A DNA stretch of 64,000 nucleotides from Synechococcus sp. ROS8604 (lineage in GTDB: Bacteria; Cyanobacteriota; Cyanobacteriia; PCC-6307; Cyanobiaceae): assembly GCF_014279655.1 (NCBI RefSeq), contig NZ_CP047946.1:1550001-1614000 (forward strand), in the 5' to 3' direction. Of the stretch, positions 52,173 through 61,364 are shown one piece after another; positions within the stretch are counted from its first letter, which is position 1, and every line of letters starts with the position of its first letter. The notes under the pieces were generated by a model. It saw only the letters and a list, made by a program, of their open reading frames with translations, was not told where the DNA came from and did no database searches. Both the position numbers and the translations under genes were made by a program.

Positions 52173-52766
52173 CTAAAATCCGAGCGGACTTGATTCAATC
52201 AATCTGGGAGAGAGTTTCATAGAAGCTTCACCAGAGTTGGTCACCAACATTTCACCATTGCGAAGTTTGGAGATCAAGCGCGTAGACGTCACTCTGGTGG
52301 AGCCAATCAATTCACCAATTCGGTCGTGTGTAAGTCGAAAGGGAAGATTGCACCACTCTCCATAGCGCTTGCCCAAGCGATTGACTAACAGACTCAGCAA
52401 GGCGTGAAGTCTCTGTTCTGCTTGTCCTAAGTGACGGATTCTCAGAAGTTGCAGCGTCCACTCATTCACTGAGTCATACCCATTTGGGGATGGCTCCATC
52501 GATTTCGTTTCGATTCTCAGTGGAGTCATCGCTTCAACGCAAATGCCATCACTGCACAAACAATCAGTTCTGAGCTGATCACCCGTCTGTAGGAAGGCAA
52601 GCGTCATCCCTTCTGTTTCTTCGCAAGGGCAATACACCCTGGCAATCCCTTCAAGCACATTTAATTTCATGCAATCACTGCGCCCGTGGGTGTCGACAAG
52701 CACGGTTTGCCCCGTCGGGATTTGGATCGAGGACGTGGGGTCGTCAGGCAGGAAGCGGAAGCTCAC
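52173..52766 (-). CDS. Crp/Fnr-type transcription regulator B
   Basis: 197 residues, GTG start. N-terminal sensor half has five Cys (SDCMKLNVLEG, VYCPCEETEG, RTDCLCSDGI), unlike regulator A, which could be a metal or redox site; a long helix and a C-terminal HTH_Crp with THDRIGELIGSTRVTSTRLI follow. Located between the ferritin and the porin, it may sense iron, copper or oxygen state. Confidence 0.82.
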   Translation of the reverse strand: MSFRFLPDDPTSSIQIPTGQTVLVDTHGRSDCMKLNVLEGIARVYCPCEETEGMTLAFLQTGDQLRTDCLCSDGICVEAMTPLRIETKSMEPSPNGYDSVNEWTLQLLRIRHLGQAEQRLHALLSLLVNRLGKRYGEWCNLPFRLTHDRIGELIGSTRVTSTRLISKLRNGEMLVTNSGEASMKLSPRLIESSPLGF

Positions 52767-53057
52767 GGAGTGATTTTAACGCTAATGAGAATTGATAGCA
52801 ACATAGCCCAAACAGAGTCTTTCTGCAATCGATTCTCAATAGCTATTGCTTGTTGAAGGGGATCGTGTGCGATCTCGACCTTTTTTGATCCAAAACGACT
52901 GACTTTGCGTCTGATCGCCAACAAAGTCATCCCTGCCACCAATGGAGTCACGTCGAACAAGAACGAACGCGACCGCTACAAGCGCTGCGAGAGCGAACAA
53001 AGAGGCTCTAAGTATGAATTTTGTAGTGTCCAAGTCTCGAGTTAATTTCGAGGCCAT
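52763..53057 (-). pseudogene. Possible small membrane protein with a frameshift
   Basis: Two frames seem to continue one another: MASKLTRDLDTTKFILRASL with a membrane helix LFALAALVAVAFVLV (from 53057), then, in the next frame, FDVTPLVAGMTLLAIRRKVS and HDPLQQAIAIENR down to 52763. The join would be near 52960-52970. It may be a frameshifted two-helix protein, or two unrelated chance frames. The end overlaps the Crp-B start. Confidence 0.35.
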
Positions 53058-53238
53058 TGTCTAGCGACAAAAACAGAATTGAATTCGCTTGTATCAAATG
53101 ACGTGCATCAATGTGCCTTATGTAAAAAAGAATTGTGCTGTACAAGGGGACTAAAGTGTCTTTTTTACGTCGCAACTTCGGCAAAGAGCAATTAAATTTG
53201 CGTCGACGCATTTTGCGTCATCTTGTGTGAGGATCAAT

Positions 53239-54849
53239 TTGAAACTTTTCCATCAACTGCTGGTGGCCCCAGCGGCCCTGGGCCTTTTGGCACCTGTGGC
53301 TGCTAACGCCACTGAGCTGAACATCAACGGTGTGTCTGACTACGCCGCTACTGGCGAGCAAGTCACCAGCATCACTCAGTTTTCTGACGTTTACCCAACC
53401 GACTGGGCTTATCAGGCACTCAGCAACCTGATCGAGCGCTACGGCTGTGTTGCTGGTTATCCCAACGGCACCTACCGCGGTAACAGGGCGATGACCCGCT
53501 TTGAAGCGGCTGCTCTGTTGAACGCCTGTCTCGACCGCGTCACCGAAGTGACCGACGAGCTCAAGCGCCTGATGAAAGAGTTTGAAAAGGAACTCGCCAT
53601 CCTCAAGGGCCGTGTTGACGGACTTGAGGCCCGCGTTGGCGAACTGGAAGCCACTCAGTTCTCCACCACCACCAAATTGAGTGGTAAAGCCGTGATGACC
53701 ATTGGTGCCACCTCTTATGGCGGTGACGAGACGGATAATCTCAAGGATAAAGATGGCAATTATGTAGGCGACACGGGAACATCTTTCTCGTACCGCACCA
53801 CCCTCAACCTCAACACAAGCTTCACCGGTAAGGATTTGCTCTACACCAGACTGAGAACTGGTAACTTCGGCAAGAATGCGTTCTCAGGTAGCGGCTACAC
53901 CGGAAAGCAAACCCAAATCGAGCAATCGAAGAGCAGTGCTAACAGCCTGAAAGTTGACAAGCTTTGGTATCAGTTCCCACTCGGAAATGATTTCCAAGTG
54001 TTTGCAGGTCCCCTGATCGAAAACTACTACATGTTGGCCGCCACACCTGGCGTCTATAAGCATGTGTTGAAACAGTTCAAACTCGGTGGTTACTACGGTG
54101 CCTACGGCGCAAGTACCTCACCAGGTGCAGGTATCAACTGGATCGGCAACAGAAATGCTGATTACGGTGATGCCAAACTCAAAATCAGTGCCAACTATGT
54201 CGCTAAAAACGGTCCAAACAGTGACCCCAATAATGGTGGTATCGCTGGTGATCGTTCCAAAGGTAAGTTCCTAAGCCAAATCGCTTACGGATCACCTCAG
54301 TGGCAAGTATCAGCAGCCTATGCTTATTCACAGGCTGGTATGACAGTTGGTGGTGCAGGTACTCCCGCTGGTCTTAACAAAGGAGGATATTCAGACGCCA
54401 ATCAGTTCAACCTAAATGCTTATTACCAGCCCCTAGATAGTGGTTGGATGCCTAGCGTTAGTGTTGGTTGGAGCATCACCAGCTTCAACGAAAAAGATGG
54501 TTTTACTGATGGTGATGTCACCCAATCACAAGGTTGGCTTGTTGGTCTGAACTGGCAAGATGCTTTCATGCGCGGTAATCGCTTAGGTTTCGCAATTGGA
54601 CAACCTCAGTTTGCGACTGCTCTAAAGAATCAGGGTAAAGACGGCAATGGTTATGCAGACGATGGCAACTATGCTATGGAACTGTATTACGATTTCCAAG
54701 TCACCGATAACATCACGGTGACTCCTGCGCTGTTCTACTTGAGCCGTCCTTTCGGTCAAGAGACTGGATCTAGTTTCAAAACAGGTGGTGCAGGTGCAGA
54801 CACCTTTAGTACCCTTGGTGGTCTTGTGCAGACTACATTCAAGTTCTAG
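53239..54849 (+). CDS. SLH-domain outer membrane porin (Som type)
   Basis: 536 residues from TTG 53239, which directly starts the signal peptide KLFHQLLVAPAALGLLAPVA and has GAGGAT just upstream; GTG 53227 adds four residues. SLH domain (DVYPTDWAYQALSNLIERYG, RFEAAALLNACLDRVTEVTD), coiled coil (about residues 105-140), then a beta-barrel rich in Gly/Tyr and ending LGGLVQTTFKF with the C-terminal Phe of outer membrane proteins. SLH anchors it to peptidoglycan. Major porins of this type are typical of Synechococcus. Confidence 0.92.
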   Translation: MKLFHQLLVAPAALGLLAPVAANATELNINGVSDYAATGEQVTSITQFSDVYPTDWAYQALSNLIERYGCVAGYPNGTYRGNRAMTRFEAAALLNACLDRVTEVTDELKRLMKEFEKELAILKGRVDGLEARVGELEATQFSTTTKLSGKAVMTIGATSYGGDETDNLKDKDGNYVGDTGTSFSYRTTLNLNTSFTGKDLLYTRLRTGNFGKNAFSGSGYTGKQTQIEQSKSSANSLKVDKLWYQFPLGNDFQVFAGPLIENYYMLAATPGVYKHVLKQFKLGGYYGAYGASTSPGAGINWIGNRNADYGDAKLKISANYVAKNGPNSDPNNGGIAGDRSKGKFLSQIAYGSPQWQVSAAYAYSQAGMTVGGAGTPAGLNKGGYSDANQFNLNAYYQPLDSGWMPSVSVGWSITSFNEKDGFTDGDVTQSQGWLVGLNWQDAFMRGNRLGFAIGQPQFATALKNQGKDGNGYADDGNYAMELYYDFQVTDNITVTPALFYLSRPFGQETGSSFKTGGAGADTFSTLGGLVQTTFKF

Positions 54850-54878
54850 AACCTAAATCCATTTAGGATCATGATTGA

Positions 54879-54902
54879 GGAGGGTTTAACCCTCCTTTTT
54901 TA
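54879..54902 (+). terminator. Intrinsic terminator of the porin gene
   Basis: GGAGGG-TTTAA-CCCTCC stem followed by TTTTTT, 30 bp after the stop codon. A textbook rho-independent terminator. Confidence 0.85.
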
Positions 54903-54922
54903 TTCTCAAGTCAAATTGCATT

Positions 54923-54952
54923 AAAAAAGGAGGGGCTAATAAGTCCCTCCTT
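54923..54952 (-). terminator. Intrinsic terminator of the 54977-55216 gene
   Basis: On the minus strand AAGGAGGG-loop-CCCTCCTT (54952-54927) followed by a T-run (54926-54921), 25 bp beyond the minus-strand stop. It faces the porin terminator, insulating the convergent genes. Confidence 0.8.
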
Positions 54953-54976
54953 AAAAGCCTGAAAAGAGTCGTTCTC

Positions 54977-55216
54977 TTACCAGCAATTCTCACCCTCACC
55001 AATGGGAATACAAATATCTTGCTCTGCGGCTTTTTTAGCTGCGGCCTTGGCATCAGCATCCTTTTTAGAGGCTGCATCAAGATCTTGGTCCGTGGACCAT
55101 TCCTGAAGGCCTCCGCTGGGCGCTTGATCCGCCTGAACGGGTTCCACGCTTGCTAGCTGACCTGACAATGCAGCTGCACTAGCAAGAAAGATGGAAAGAG
55201 CCGTCGTCTTTTTCAT
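54977..55216 (-). CDS. Small secreted Ala/Asp/Lys-rich protein
   Basis: 79 residues. Signal peptide MKKTTALSIFLASAAALSGQ, mature part with a charged helix (DLDAASKKDADAKAAAKKAA) and a final QDICIPIGEGENCW with two Cys. No family known. Single gene with its own terminator, between the porin and the PiuC-like oxygenase. Confidence 0.7.
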   Translation of the reverse strand: MKKTTALSIFLASAAALSGQLASVEPVQADQAPSGGLQEWSTDQDLDAASKKDADAKAAAKKAAEQDICIPIGEGENCW

Positions 55217-55281
55217 GAGATTGGTGCATCCACTTCAGCTTACTGAACAGAATGCAACGGCCCGAATCTTTTTATACATGC

Positions 55282-55944
55282 CTAGCCACCTAATCTCCGT
55301 AACAGGTTGGTGTAGGCCAAGAAGATCAAATCAAGTTCGTCACTACGACCGTGCTTTGCCAAAACCGCTCGCGCACCACTTTCCAGCTGAAACAAACAAA
55401 GGCGATCATTTTCAGCCTGCACATAACTCTCAATCCAACCCACACAAACCGTGCGAATACCTCTCGTGACCGTACAAACGCGATGCAACGATGTACTGGG
55501 ATAGATCACAATTTCACCCTGCTTAAGCCTGATCGGAAATGACTCAGAAATACTATCGATCTCCAGCTCACCGCCCTCATACCTCGTGTCATCCGTTAAG
55601 GAGAGCGTAAAAGATAAATCACTTCTTCCACTGCTCATATAGGCATTATCAACATGGGTGTCATACCCACCTTCCTTTTCTGTTTTTGTAATTAAGAAGC
55701 GGTGAAGTTTGCGAGGAAGGCAAAATCCTTTCACGACTGGATGGTTCCACATGGCATGTTCGACTCGCTCATGGATGTCTTTTCGCAATGGAGAATCATA
55801 GATAATTTGTAAATTTCTTTTTCCTCCCTTCGCGTGAGCACCAGCGGTGAGTGAACCATCCTGCCATTCTGCATCCTGAGCAAGTTTCTCAAGCAAGTTT
55901 TCACAGGTTTCTTGGTCAAGTAATGGCAAGCGCAAATGATTCAT
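55282..55944 (-). CDS. PKHD/PiuC-type Fe(II)/2-oxoglutarate oxygenase
   Basis: 220 residues. Fe ligands in YDTHVDNAYM (HxD) and the distal His in YPSTSLHRVCTVTRG, with the 2-oxoglutarate-binding Arg in TRGIRTVCVGW. It matches the PiuC/PKHD hydroxylase family, whose members accompany TonB iron uptake genes. It is divergent from the IdiA/FutA gene, so it is probably iron-regulated. Substrate unknown. Confidence 0.85.
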   Translation of the reverse strand: MNHLRLPLLDQETCENLLEKLAQDAEWQDGSLTAGAHAKGGKRNLQIIYDSPLRKDIHERVEHAMWNHPVVKGFCLPRKLHRFLITKTEKEGGYDTHVDNAYMSSGRSDLSFTLSLTDDTRYEGGELEIDSISESFPIRLKQGEIVIYPSTSLHRVCTVTRGIRTVCVGWIESYVQAENDRLCLFQLESGARAVLAKHGRSDELDLIFLAYTNLLRRLGG

Positions 55945-56024
55945 TGTTCAGTCCTTTCATCTCTGGCATGGTTGACGAGCATGGTCATGTGACAAATGAT
56001 TCGGTTGCATCCCAACAGCCTCCT

Positions 56025-56030
56025 ATAGTA
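56025..56030 (+). promoter_or_regulatory. Possible -10 of the idiA/futA gene
   Basis: TATAGT, 21 bp upstream of the ATG at 56051, in a region that should also hold a Fur site. I could not find a convincing Fur palindrome; the best partial match (ACAAATGATTCGGTTGCA) is weak. Confidence 0.35.
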
Positions 56031-56050
56031 AAAGATGCTGTTTTATTGAG

Positions 56051-57055
56051 ATGAAACGTTTTTTGTTTCTCACATCTCTTTTGCCACTCGTTCTTCATAC
56101 ACCAGCACTTGCGGCAGGAGAAGTGAGAGTGTATTCAGGTCGTCATTACAATACTGACCGTCAGGTTTATAAAAAGTTTTCAGATCAAACCGGCATTAAA
56201 GTTCGCTTAGTGGAAGCCTCAGGGATTTCATTGGTTCAGAGATTAAAGAGCGAAGGTAAGAATACAAAAGCTGATGTCATTATCTTAGTTGATGCTGCAC
56301 GCATCAATAATGCAGCCAATGCAGGACTCTTTGGCAGTATTCAATCCTCATCTTTGGATCAATCTGTACCATCTCGCTATCGCGATCCCAAGAAAAGATG
56401 GTTTGGTCTAACGCGACGCGTACGCTCGATTATTGTTAATCCAGCCATCGTTGCCCCATCCTCAGTGACATCATATGCAAAACTTGCAAGCCCATCTTTA
56501 AAAGGCAAAGTATGCCTAAGAAAGCGTAAGAATGTGTACAACCAATCACTGGTTGCTGATCAATTAGCACTTAAAGGGACTGGCAAGGTTAAATCTTGGC
56601 TAAAGGGTCTTACCCGCAATGTGAGCCAGCCCTATTTTGGCGGTGATATCGGATTGATCCGTGCTGTTGCCCAAGGCCAGTGTGGAGTTGGAATTGTGAA
56701 TCACTACTACCTGGCACGCATGAGAGCAGGAGTTAACGGGAAAAAAGATCAGCAATTTGCCAACAAAGTTAAAATCGTAATGCCAAAACCTGCTCACGTT
56801 AATATCAGTGCTGCAGCGATTTCACGCTATTCGAAAAACAAAAAAAATGCAATTAAATTGATTGAGTTTTTAGCATCTCCTCAAGGAAGTTCTGGGCTAG
56901 CTGGACCCACCTATGAGTTCCCACTCAAAGGGGTTGGAGGATCAACGTACTTGAAGGGAATGACAAAATTCACTCCTGATCGAGTCACGATTTCGCAGCT
57001 AAGTAATTACAACAAACAAGCTATCCAGCTCATGACCGAGGCTGGATGGAAATAA
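56051..57055 (+). CDS. idiA: Periplasmic Fe(III)-binding protein (IdiA/FutA)
   Basis: 334 residues. Signal peptide MKRFLFLTSLLPLVLHTPALA without a lipobox Cys, so soluble periplasmic. Family motifs VRVYSGRHYNTDRQVYKKFS, GLTRRVRSIIVNP, and the late GGSTYLKGMTKFTPDRV. The Tyr ligands typical of FutA (RHYN, NHYYLARM) are present. It captures Fe(III) for the FutABC importer, or protects photosystem II under iron limitation. The 3' end overlaps the convergent ubiD gene by 26 bp. Confidence 0.9.
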   Translation: MKRFLFLTSLLPLVLHTPALAAGEVRVYSGRHYNTDRQVYKKFSDQTGIKVRLVEASGISLVQRLKSEGKNTKADVIILVDAARINNAANAGLFGSIQSSSLDQSVPSRYRDPKKRWFGLTRRVRSIIVNPAIVAPSSVTSYAKLASPSLKGKVCLRKRKNVYNQSLVADQLALKGTGKVKSWLKGLTRNVSQPYFGGDIGLIRAVAQGQCGVGIVNHYYLARMRAGVNGKKDQQFANKVKIVMPKPAHVNISAAAISRYSKNKKNAIKLIEFLASPQGSSGLAGPTYEFPLKGVGGSTYLKGMTKFTPDRVTISQLSNYNKQAIQLMTEAGWK

Positions 57056-58589
57056 GCTTGTCCAATACATAACCAAACACGGCAGGATCTGGTTCAGCAT
57101 GATCCAGATCTGCCAAGCCAAGCTCCTCGAGCCGGCCCGATACTTGTTGCTCCAACTCCGCTGGTCGGCTTAAGGGTTCACCCCATTCATGATTCTTCTC
57201 AGGTCCGATCTTGGTGGTGGCATCAACGGCCATTCTTCCGCCAAGTCCGAGTTGTTCGCTAGCAAAATCGAGCGTATCAAAAGGAGTATTTTCTAAGACA
57301 AATAGGTCTCTCTGAGGATCCACTTGTGCAGCAATAGCCCAGACAACCTGACGGGGATCCCGCACATTGATGTGCTTATCAACCACGACAACAAACTTCG
57401 TGTAAGTAAATTGCGGGAGAGCACTCCAGAAAGCCATCGCAGCTCGTTTTGCCTGACCTGGATAGGCTTTATCAATAGAAATAATTGCCAATTTATAACT
57501 TAGTGCCTCCATAGGCAGGAAGAAATCTCTGATTTCAGGGATTTGTTGACGCAAAATTGGCGTATAGATTCTGTTTAAAGCAATGGCCAGCATCGCCTCT
57601 TCTTTCGGTGGCCGGCCACTGAATGTGGTGAGAAAAATCGGCGACCGCCGCTGGGTCATGCAATGGAAACGCACCAAAGGTGAATCCTCCACACCCCCGT
57701 AGAAACCCATGTGATCACCAAAGGGGCCATCTGGGCTGACCTCTCCTGGAGTAATCGTTCCCTCTAACACCACCTCACTGCAACTTGGCACCTGCAGATC
57801 AATTGTTTTGCAGGGGGTGAGCCGCACTCCCTCCCCTGCATAAATTCCTGCGAACAACCATTCACTGAGTTGCACAGGGATCGGTGTTGCTGCCGCCATC
57901 ACAAGCAGAGGGTGAACACCAATAGCGATGGCCACCTCCAGCTTTTTGCCCATCGCCGCTGCCTTCCGCAGGTGACGGGCCCCACCACGAACGCTCAACC
58001 AATGCACCGTCATGGTGTTCACCGATTGACGCTGCAGGCGATAAACCCCCACGTTTGGGACACCGGTTTCCGGATCTTTCGTAATCACAAGGCCCAAGGT
58101 GATCACACCACCGGCATCCCCCGGCCACGGTCTGATCAGGGGGATTTGATCGAGATTGACCTCATCTCCCGAAAAGATCTGCTGCCGGCAGGGAGGGGCG
58201 AGATCGCGGTCTGGTCGTGCCTTCACCAGGTCCCAAAACACCCTGGCGAATTGCTTGGTCTCCTTGAGGTCTTTTGGAGGCCTCGGTTGCTGAAGGATGG
58301 CAAGCCTGGATCCAAGCTCCTCAAGCTGTTCAGCCCGCTCAAGGCCCATGCTCCAAACCACACGCTCCACAGTGCCGAGCGTATTGACGGCCACAGGCAT
58401 GCTGGAGCCAATCACATTTTCAAACAGCAGGGCTGGACCACCGGCAGCAAGCACCCGATCAGCAATGGCTGCCAGCTCAAGGTCTGGATCCACGGGTGCC
58501 GTAATCCGCCGTAGCTGTCCACGCTCCTCCAGCAGCTTGAGAAAGTCCCGCAGATCTCTCGTTCCAGGGCCGGGTCCAATCAAAGCCAT
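57030..58589 (-). CDS. ubiD: UbiD-family decarboxylase
   Basis: 519 residues from ATG 58589; ATG 58616 adds nine. UbiD fold binding prenylated FMN: RDLRDFLKLLEERGQLRRIT, GVYRLQRQSVNTMTVHWLSV, the catalytic EVVLEGTITPGEVSPDGPFG and VVDKHINVRDPRQVVWAIA. In cyanobacteria the homologue decarboxylates 4-hydroxybenzoate-derived precursors of plastoquinone. A UbiX partner is not in the window. Confidence 0.9.
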   Translation of the reverse strand: MALIGPGPGTRDLRDFLKLLEERGQLRRITAPVDPDLELAAIADRVLAAGGPALLFENVIGSSMPVAVNTLGTVERVVWSMGLERAEQLEELGSRLAILQQPRPPKDLKETKQFARVFWDLVKARPDRDLAPPCRQQIFSGDEVNLDQIPLIRPWPGDAGGVITLGLVITKDPETGVPNVGVYRLQRQSVNTMTVHWLSVRGGARHLRKAAAMGKKLEVAIAIGVHPLLVMAAATPIPVQLSEWLFAGIYAGEGVRLTPCKTIDLQVPSCSEVVLEGTITPGEVSPDGPFGDHMGFYGGVEDSPLVRFHCMTQRRSPIFLTTFSGRPPKEEAMLAIALNRIYTPILRQQIPEIRDFFLPMEALSYKLAIISIDKAYPGQAKRAAMAFWSALPQFTYTKFVVVVDKHINVRDPRQVVWAIAAQVDPQRDLFVLENTPFDTLDFASEQLGLGGRMAVDATTKIGPEKNHEWGEPLSRPAELEQQVSGRLEELGLADLDHAEPDPAVFGYVLDKLISIQPRS

Positions 58590-58654
58590 GGAGATGAAAG
58601 GGTGATCAGGAAGCAATCTCGTTACTGTGACGCACGCTGATCGAGATCGTGGCC

Positions 58655-59395
58655 ATGAAGGTGTCCTATTTCCACGTTGCTGGTGAAGTGCCAGACACCA
58701 TCAACGGTCCAGAGGGTCCTGACGCCGCTGTTGTGATCGATGTCCTGCGCGCCACCACCACCATTGCCTGGGCGTTGCACAACGGAGCAGAGGCGATTCA
58801 AACCTTTGCTGATCTCGATGAACTCCGCTCAGAAGCCAACGCCTGGCCCGAGCAAAAGCGCCTGTTGGTAGGCGAACGGGGAGGGGCGAAGCTCGATGGA
58901 TTTGATCTTGGCAATTCCCCCGTTTCCGTGGTCCCCGAAACCGTGAAGGGCAAGCGCCTGTTCATGAGCACCACCAATGGCACCCGCTCCTTGCACCGGG
59001 TGCGAGAGGTGGCCTGTGTGCTCACGGTGGCCTTGCCGAACCGGGAAGCGGTGGCAAAACGACTGATCCAGGATCAGCCCGAGCAGGTCTGGATGGTGGG
59101 AAGCGGCTGGGAAGGCACCTACTCCTTGGAGGATTCCTTAGCCGCTGGTGCCCTCGCCGAATCCCTCCTGGCCGCAGGGGCCAGCGTGGCTAACGACGAA
59201 ATGCAGGCGGCACTCGCTCTGTGGGCCCAATGGAAAGACAATCCCGAGGCCTGTTTACGGATCGCATCCCATGGACAGCGCTTGATTCGCCTGGGGGATC
59301 ACGACGCTGATTTCCAACGCTGTGCTGATCTTGATCAGCTATCGGTGGTGCCGACCCAGGCTGAACCAGGCGTGCTTCGTGCTGTTTCTGGGTAG
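58655..59395 (+). CDS. comB: 2-phosphosulfolactate phosphatase
   Basis: 246 residues from ATG 58655 (GTG 58649 possible). ComB motifs: [52 protein letters not shown] and [20 protein letters not shown]. The family makes sulfolactate from phosphosulfolactate; in cyanobacteria sulfolactate may serve as solute or precursor. Stands before the Nit2-like gene on the same strand (47-bp gap). Confidence 0.88.
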   Translation: MKVSYFHVAGEVPDTINGPEGPDAAVVIDVLRATTTIAWALHNGAEAIQTFADLDELRSEANAWPEQKRLLVGERGGAKLDGFDLGNSPVSVVPETVKGKRLFMSTTNGTRSLHRVREVACVLTVALPNREAVAKRLIQDQPEQVWMVGSGWEGTYSLEDSLAAGALAESLLAAGASVANDEMQAALALWAQWKDNPEACLRIASHGQRLIRLGDHDADFQRCADLDQLSVVPTQAEPGVLRAVSG

Positions 59396-59442
59396 CCGCA
59401 CGGCAATAAGCCAATACCATTTGCCAATCGGAAAGAACGCAC

Positions 59443-60264
59443 GTGAGTGACTTTTTGGCTGCGGCCCTTCAACTCACCAGCACAACTGACCCTGAAAGCA
59501 ATTTTGCAGCCGCTGAAGAGCAGATCGATTTGGCGGCGCGTCGTGGCGCAGAGCTGATCGCTTTGCCCGAAAACTTTGCCTTTATGGGTGACGACGCGCA
59601 GCGACTCGAACTGGCACCGGCATTGGCTGAACAGGCAGCGCGCTTTCTGGTCACCATGGCCCGTCGCTATCAGGTCGTGATCCTGGGTGGTGGCTTCCCC
59701 GTTCCCGTCGGTGATGGCCAACGCCACTTTCAAAGGTCACAGCTGGTAGGCCGTGACGGACAAGTGCTGGCTAGTTACGACAAAATCCACCTCTTTGATG
59801 TGGACCTCCCAGACGGGAGCTCCTACCGAGAATCAGCGAGCTTCAGCCCAGGCACATCCCCCCCTCCCGTCGTGGATGTGCCTGGTCTATGTCGGGTGGG
59901 GCTGTCCATTTGCTACGACGTGCGCTTCCCTGAGCTCTATCGCCACCTGGTTGGAGCCGGAGCTGAGTTGTTAATGATTCCCGCTGCCTTCACAGCCTTC
60001 ACAGGGAAGGACCATTGGCAAGTTTTGCTCCAATCACGGGCGATCGAAAACACGGCCTACGTCCTGGCTCCAGCCCAGACAGGCGTGCACTACAAGCGAC
60101 GACAGAGCCACGGGCATTCCCTGGTGGTGGATCCTTGGGGCACGATGTTGTCCGATGCCGGGGTGGCTCCAGGGGCCGCCATCGCTCCCATTGACCCCAG
60201 CCATCTCCAGCGCATTCGCGGGCAGATGCCGAGCCTGCAGCACCGCCAACCCTCGCTGTTCTGA
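59443..60264 (+). CDS. Nit2-like omega-amidase (carbon-nitrogen hydrolase)
   Basis: 273 residues, GTG start. Glu in ELIALPENFAF, Lys in ASYDKIHLFDVDLPDG, Cys in VGLSICYDVRFPELYRHL: the CN-hydrolase triad in the Nit1/Nit2-type context, different from the Nit1C nitrilase. Likely repairs deaminated glutathione or hydrolyses 2-oxoglutaramate. The following gene starts 6 bp after its stop. Confidence 0.88.
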   Translation: MSDFLAAALQLTSTTDPESNFAAAEEQIDLAARRGAELIALPENFAFMGDDAQRLELAPALAEQAARFLVTMARRYQVVILGGGFPVPVGDGQRHFQRSQLVGRDGQVLASYDKIHLFDVDLPDGSSYRESASFSPGTSPPPVVDVPGLCRVGLSICYDVRFPELYRHLVGAGAELLMIPAAFTAFTGKDHWQVLLQSRAIENTAYVLAPAQTGVHYKRRQSHGHSLVVDPWGTMLSDAGVAPGAAIAPIDPSHLQRIRGQMPSLQHRQPSLF

Positions 60265-60269
60265 AGGGC

Positions 60270-61364
60270 ATGGCTCCGCTGACCTTCCGCTTCAGTGCGC
60301 TCGTTCTTGCGGCGGCTGTCCAAGCGTCATCCCTGCTTCTCAGCCTGCCGGCCCAAGCCGCCAGTGCCCTGGCAGCCTGGAAACTCAGTTCTTCAGGGGA
60401 GCTCCTGCTGCGCACCGCGGCGGGTGCGCGACTTCAAGCCTTCTTCGAAGCCGGGGATCGCAACCGCGGTCCAAGGGTGTGGATCGATTTTCCAGGTGAG
60501 CTCAGTCGATCGAGAAGCCTGCCCGGTTCCGGCCCCGTTCGCGAAATTCGGCTTGGCAAACCGAGCGCAGGTGAAACCCGATTGGTGATCGAGTTTCAGC
60601 CAGGGGTCGATCTCGATCCCAGTCAATTGAAATTGATCGGTACCGCTTCCAATCGCTGGAAGCTCAGCTTTCAAGGGCTTTCCACCACAGGGTTAAGGCC
60701 GATCGGGGAAGGAGATCTCAACCGTGCATCCTCTGGGTCCTGGGCGGGTGGCCTACGCATCCAACCCAGCAAAACTCCAGTGAATGCGGCGGGCTTACCC
60801 ACCGTGACCCGAGGCAAATATCGCGTCGTTATCGACCCAGGCCATGGTGGTCCCGATCCCGGCGCTGTGGGAATCCGAGGGATCAGGGAAAGTGAAATCG
60901 TTCTCGATATCTCCCTGCAAGTCGCTCGATTACTGGAAGCCAAGGGGGTCCAGGTGATCATGACGCGAACAGCCGAAGTGGATGTCGATCTTCCGCCTCG
61001 GGTTTCAATTGCCAATCGGGCTGGTGCGGATGCTTTCGTCAGCATTCATGCCAATGCGATCAGCATGGCCAGGCCTGATGTGAACGGGATTGAGACGTTT
61101 TTCTACTCCGACCGTCGTTCAGCCCGCTTGGCCGCTCACCTTCAGCAGCAAATGCTAAATGTGTCGCCCGGCAGCCCGAATCGAGGTGTGAAGCGAGGTC
61201 GATTTTTTGTGATTAGGCGCACCACAATGCCAGCAGCGCTCGTGGAGATGGGATTCGTCACTGGCAACATTGATTCTCCGCGCCTGGCCACCTCGTCCCA
61301 CCGTCAGAGGCTGGCTTTAGCCCTTGCCACCGGCATCCTCGACTATCTGAAAGGAGTGCGTTGA
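60270..61364 (+). CDS. N-acetylmuramoyl-L-alanine amidase with AMIN domain
   Basis: 364 residues. Signal peptide ASSLLLSLPAQAASA, an AMIN-type beta domain (about residues 40-150), and Amidase_3: VVIDPGHGGPDPGAVG (Zn His), EIVLDISLQVARLLEAKG (Glu), FVSIHANAISMARPD (His), and ALVEMGFVTG. It cleaves peptidoglycan during cell separation. The stop overlaps murI by 4 bp. Confidence 0.9.
   Translation: MAPLTFRFSALVLAAAVQASSLLLSLPAQAASALAAWKLSSSGELLLRTAAGARLQAFFEAGDRNRGPRVWIDFPGELSRSRSLPGSGPVREIRLGKPSAGETRLVIEFQPGVDLDPSQLKLIGTASNRWKLSFQGLSTTGLRPIGEGDLNRASSGSWAGGLRIQPSKTPVNAAGLPTVTRGKYRVVIDPGHGGPDPGAVGIRGIRESEIVLDISLQVARLLEAKGVQVIMTRTAEVDVDLPPRVSIANRAGADAFVSIHANAISMARPDVNGIETFFYSDRRSARLAAHLQQQMLNVSPGSPNRGVKRGRFFVIRRTTMPAALVEMGFVTGNIDSPRLATSSHRQRLALALATGILDYLKGVR

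Noticed and set aside
55945-56050. Fur box between the PiuC-like and idiA genes
   Set aside because: Best match has too few paired bases to call, although iron control is likely.
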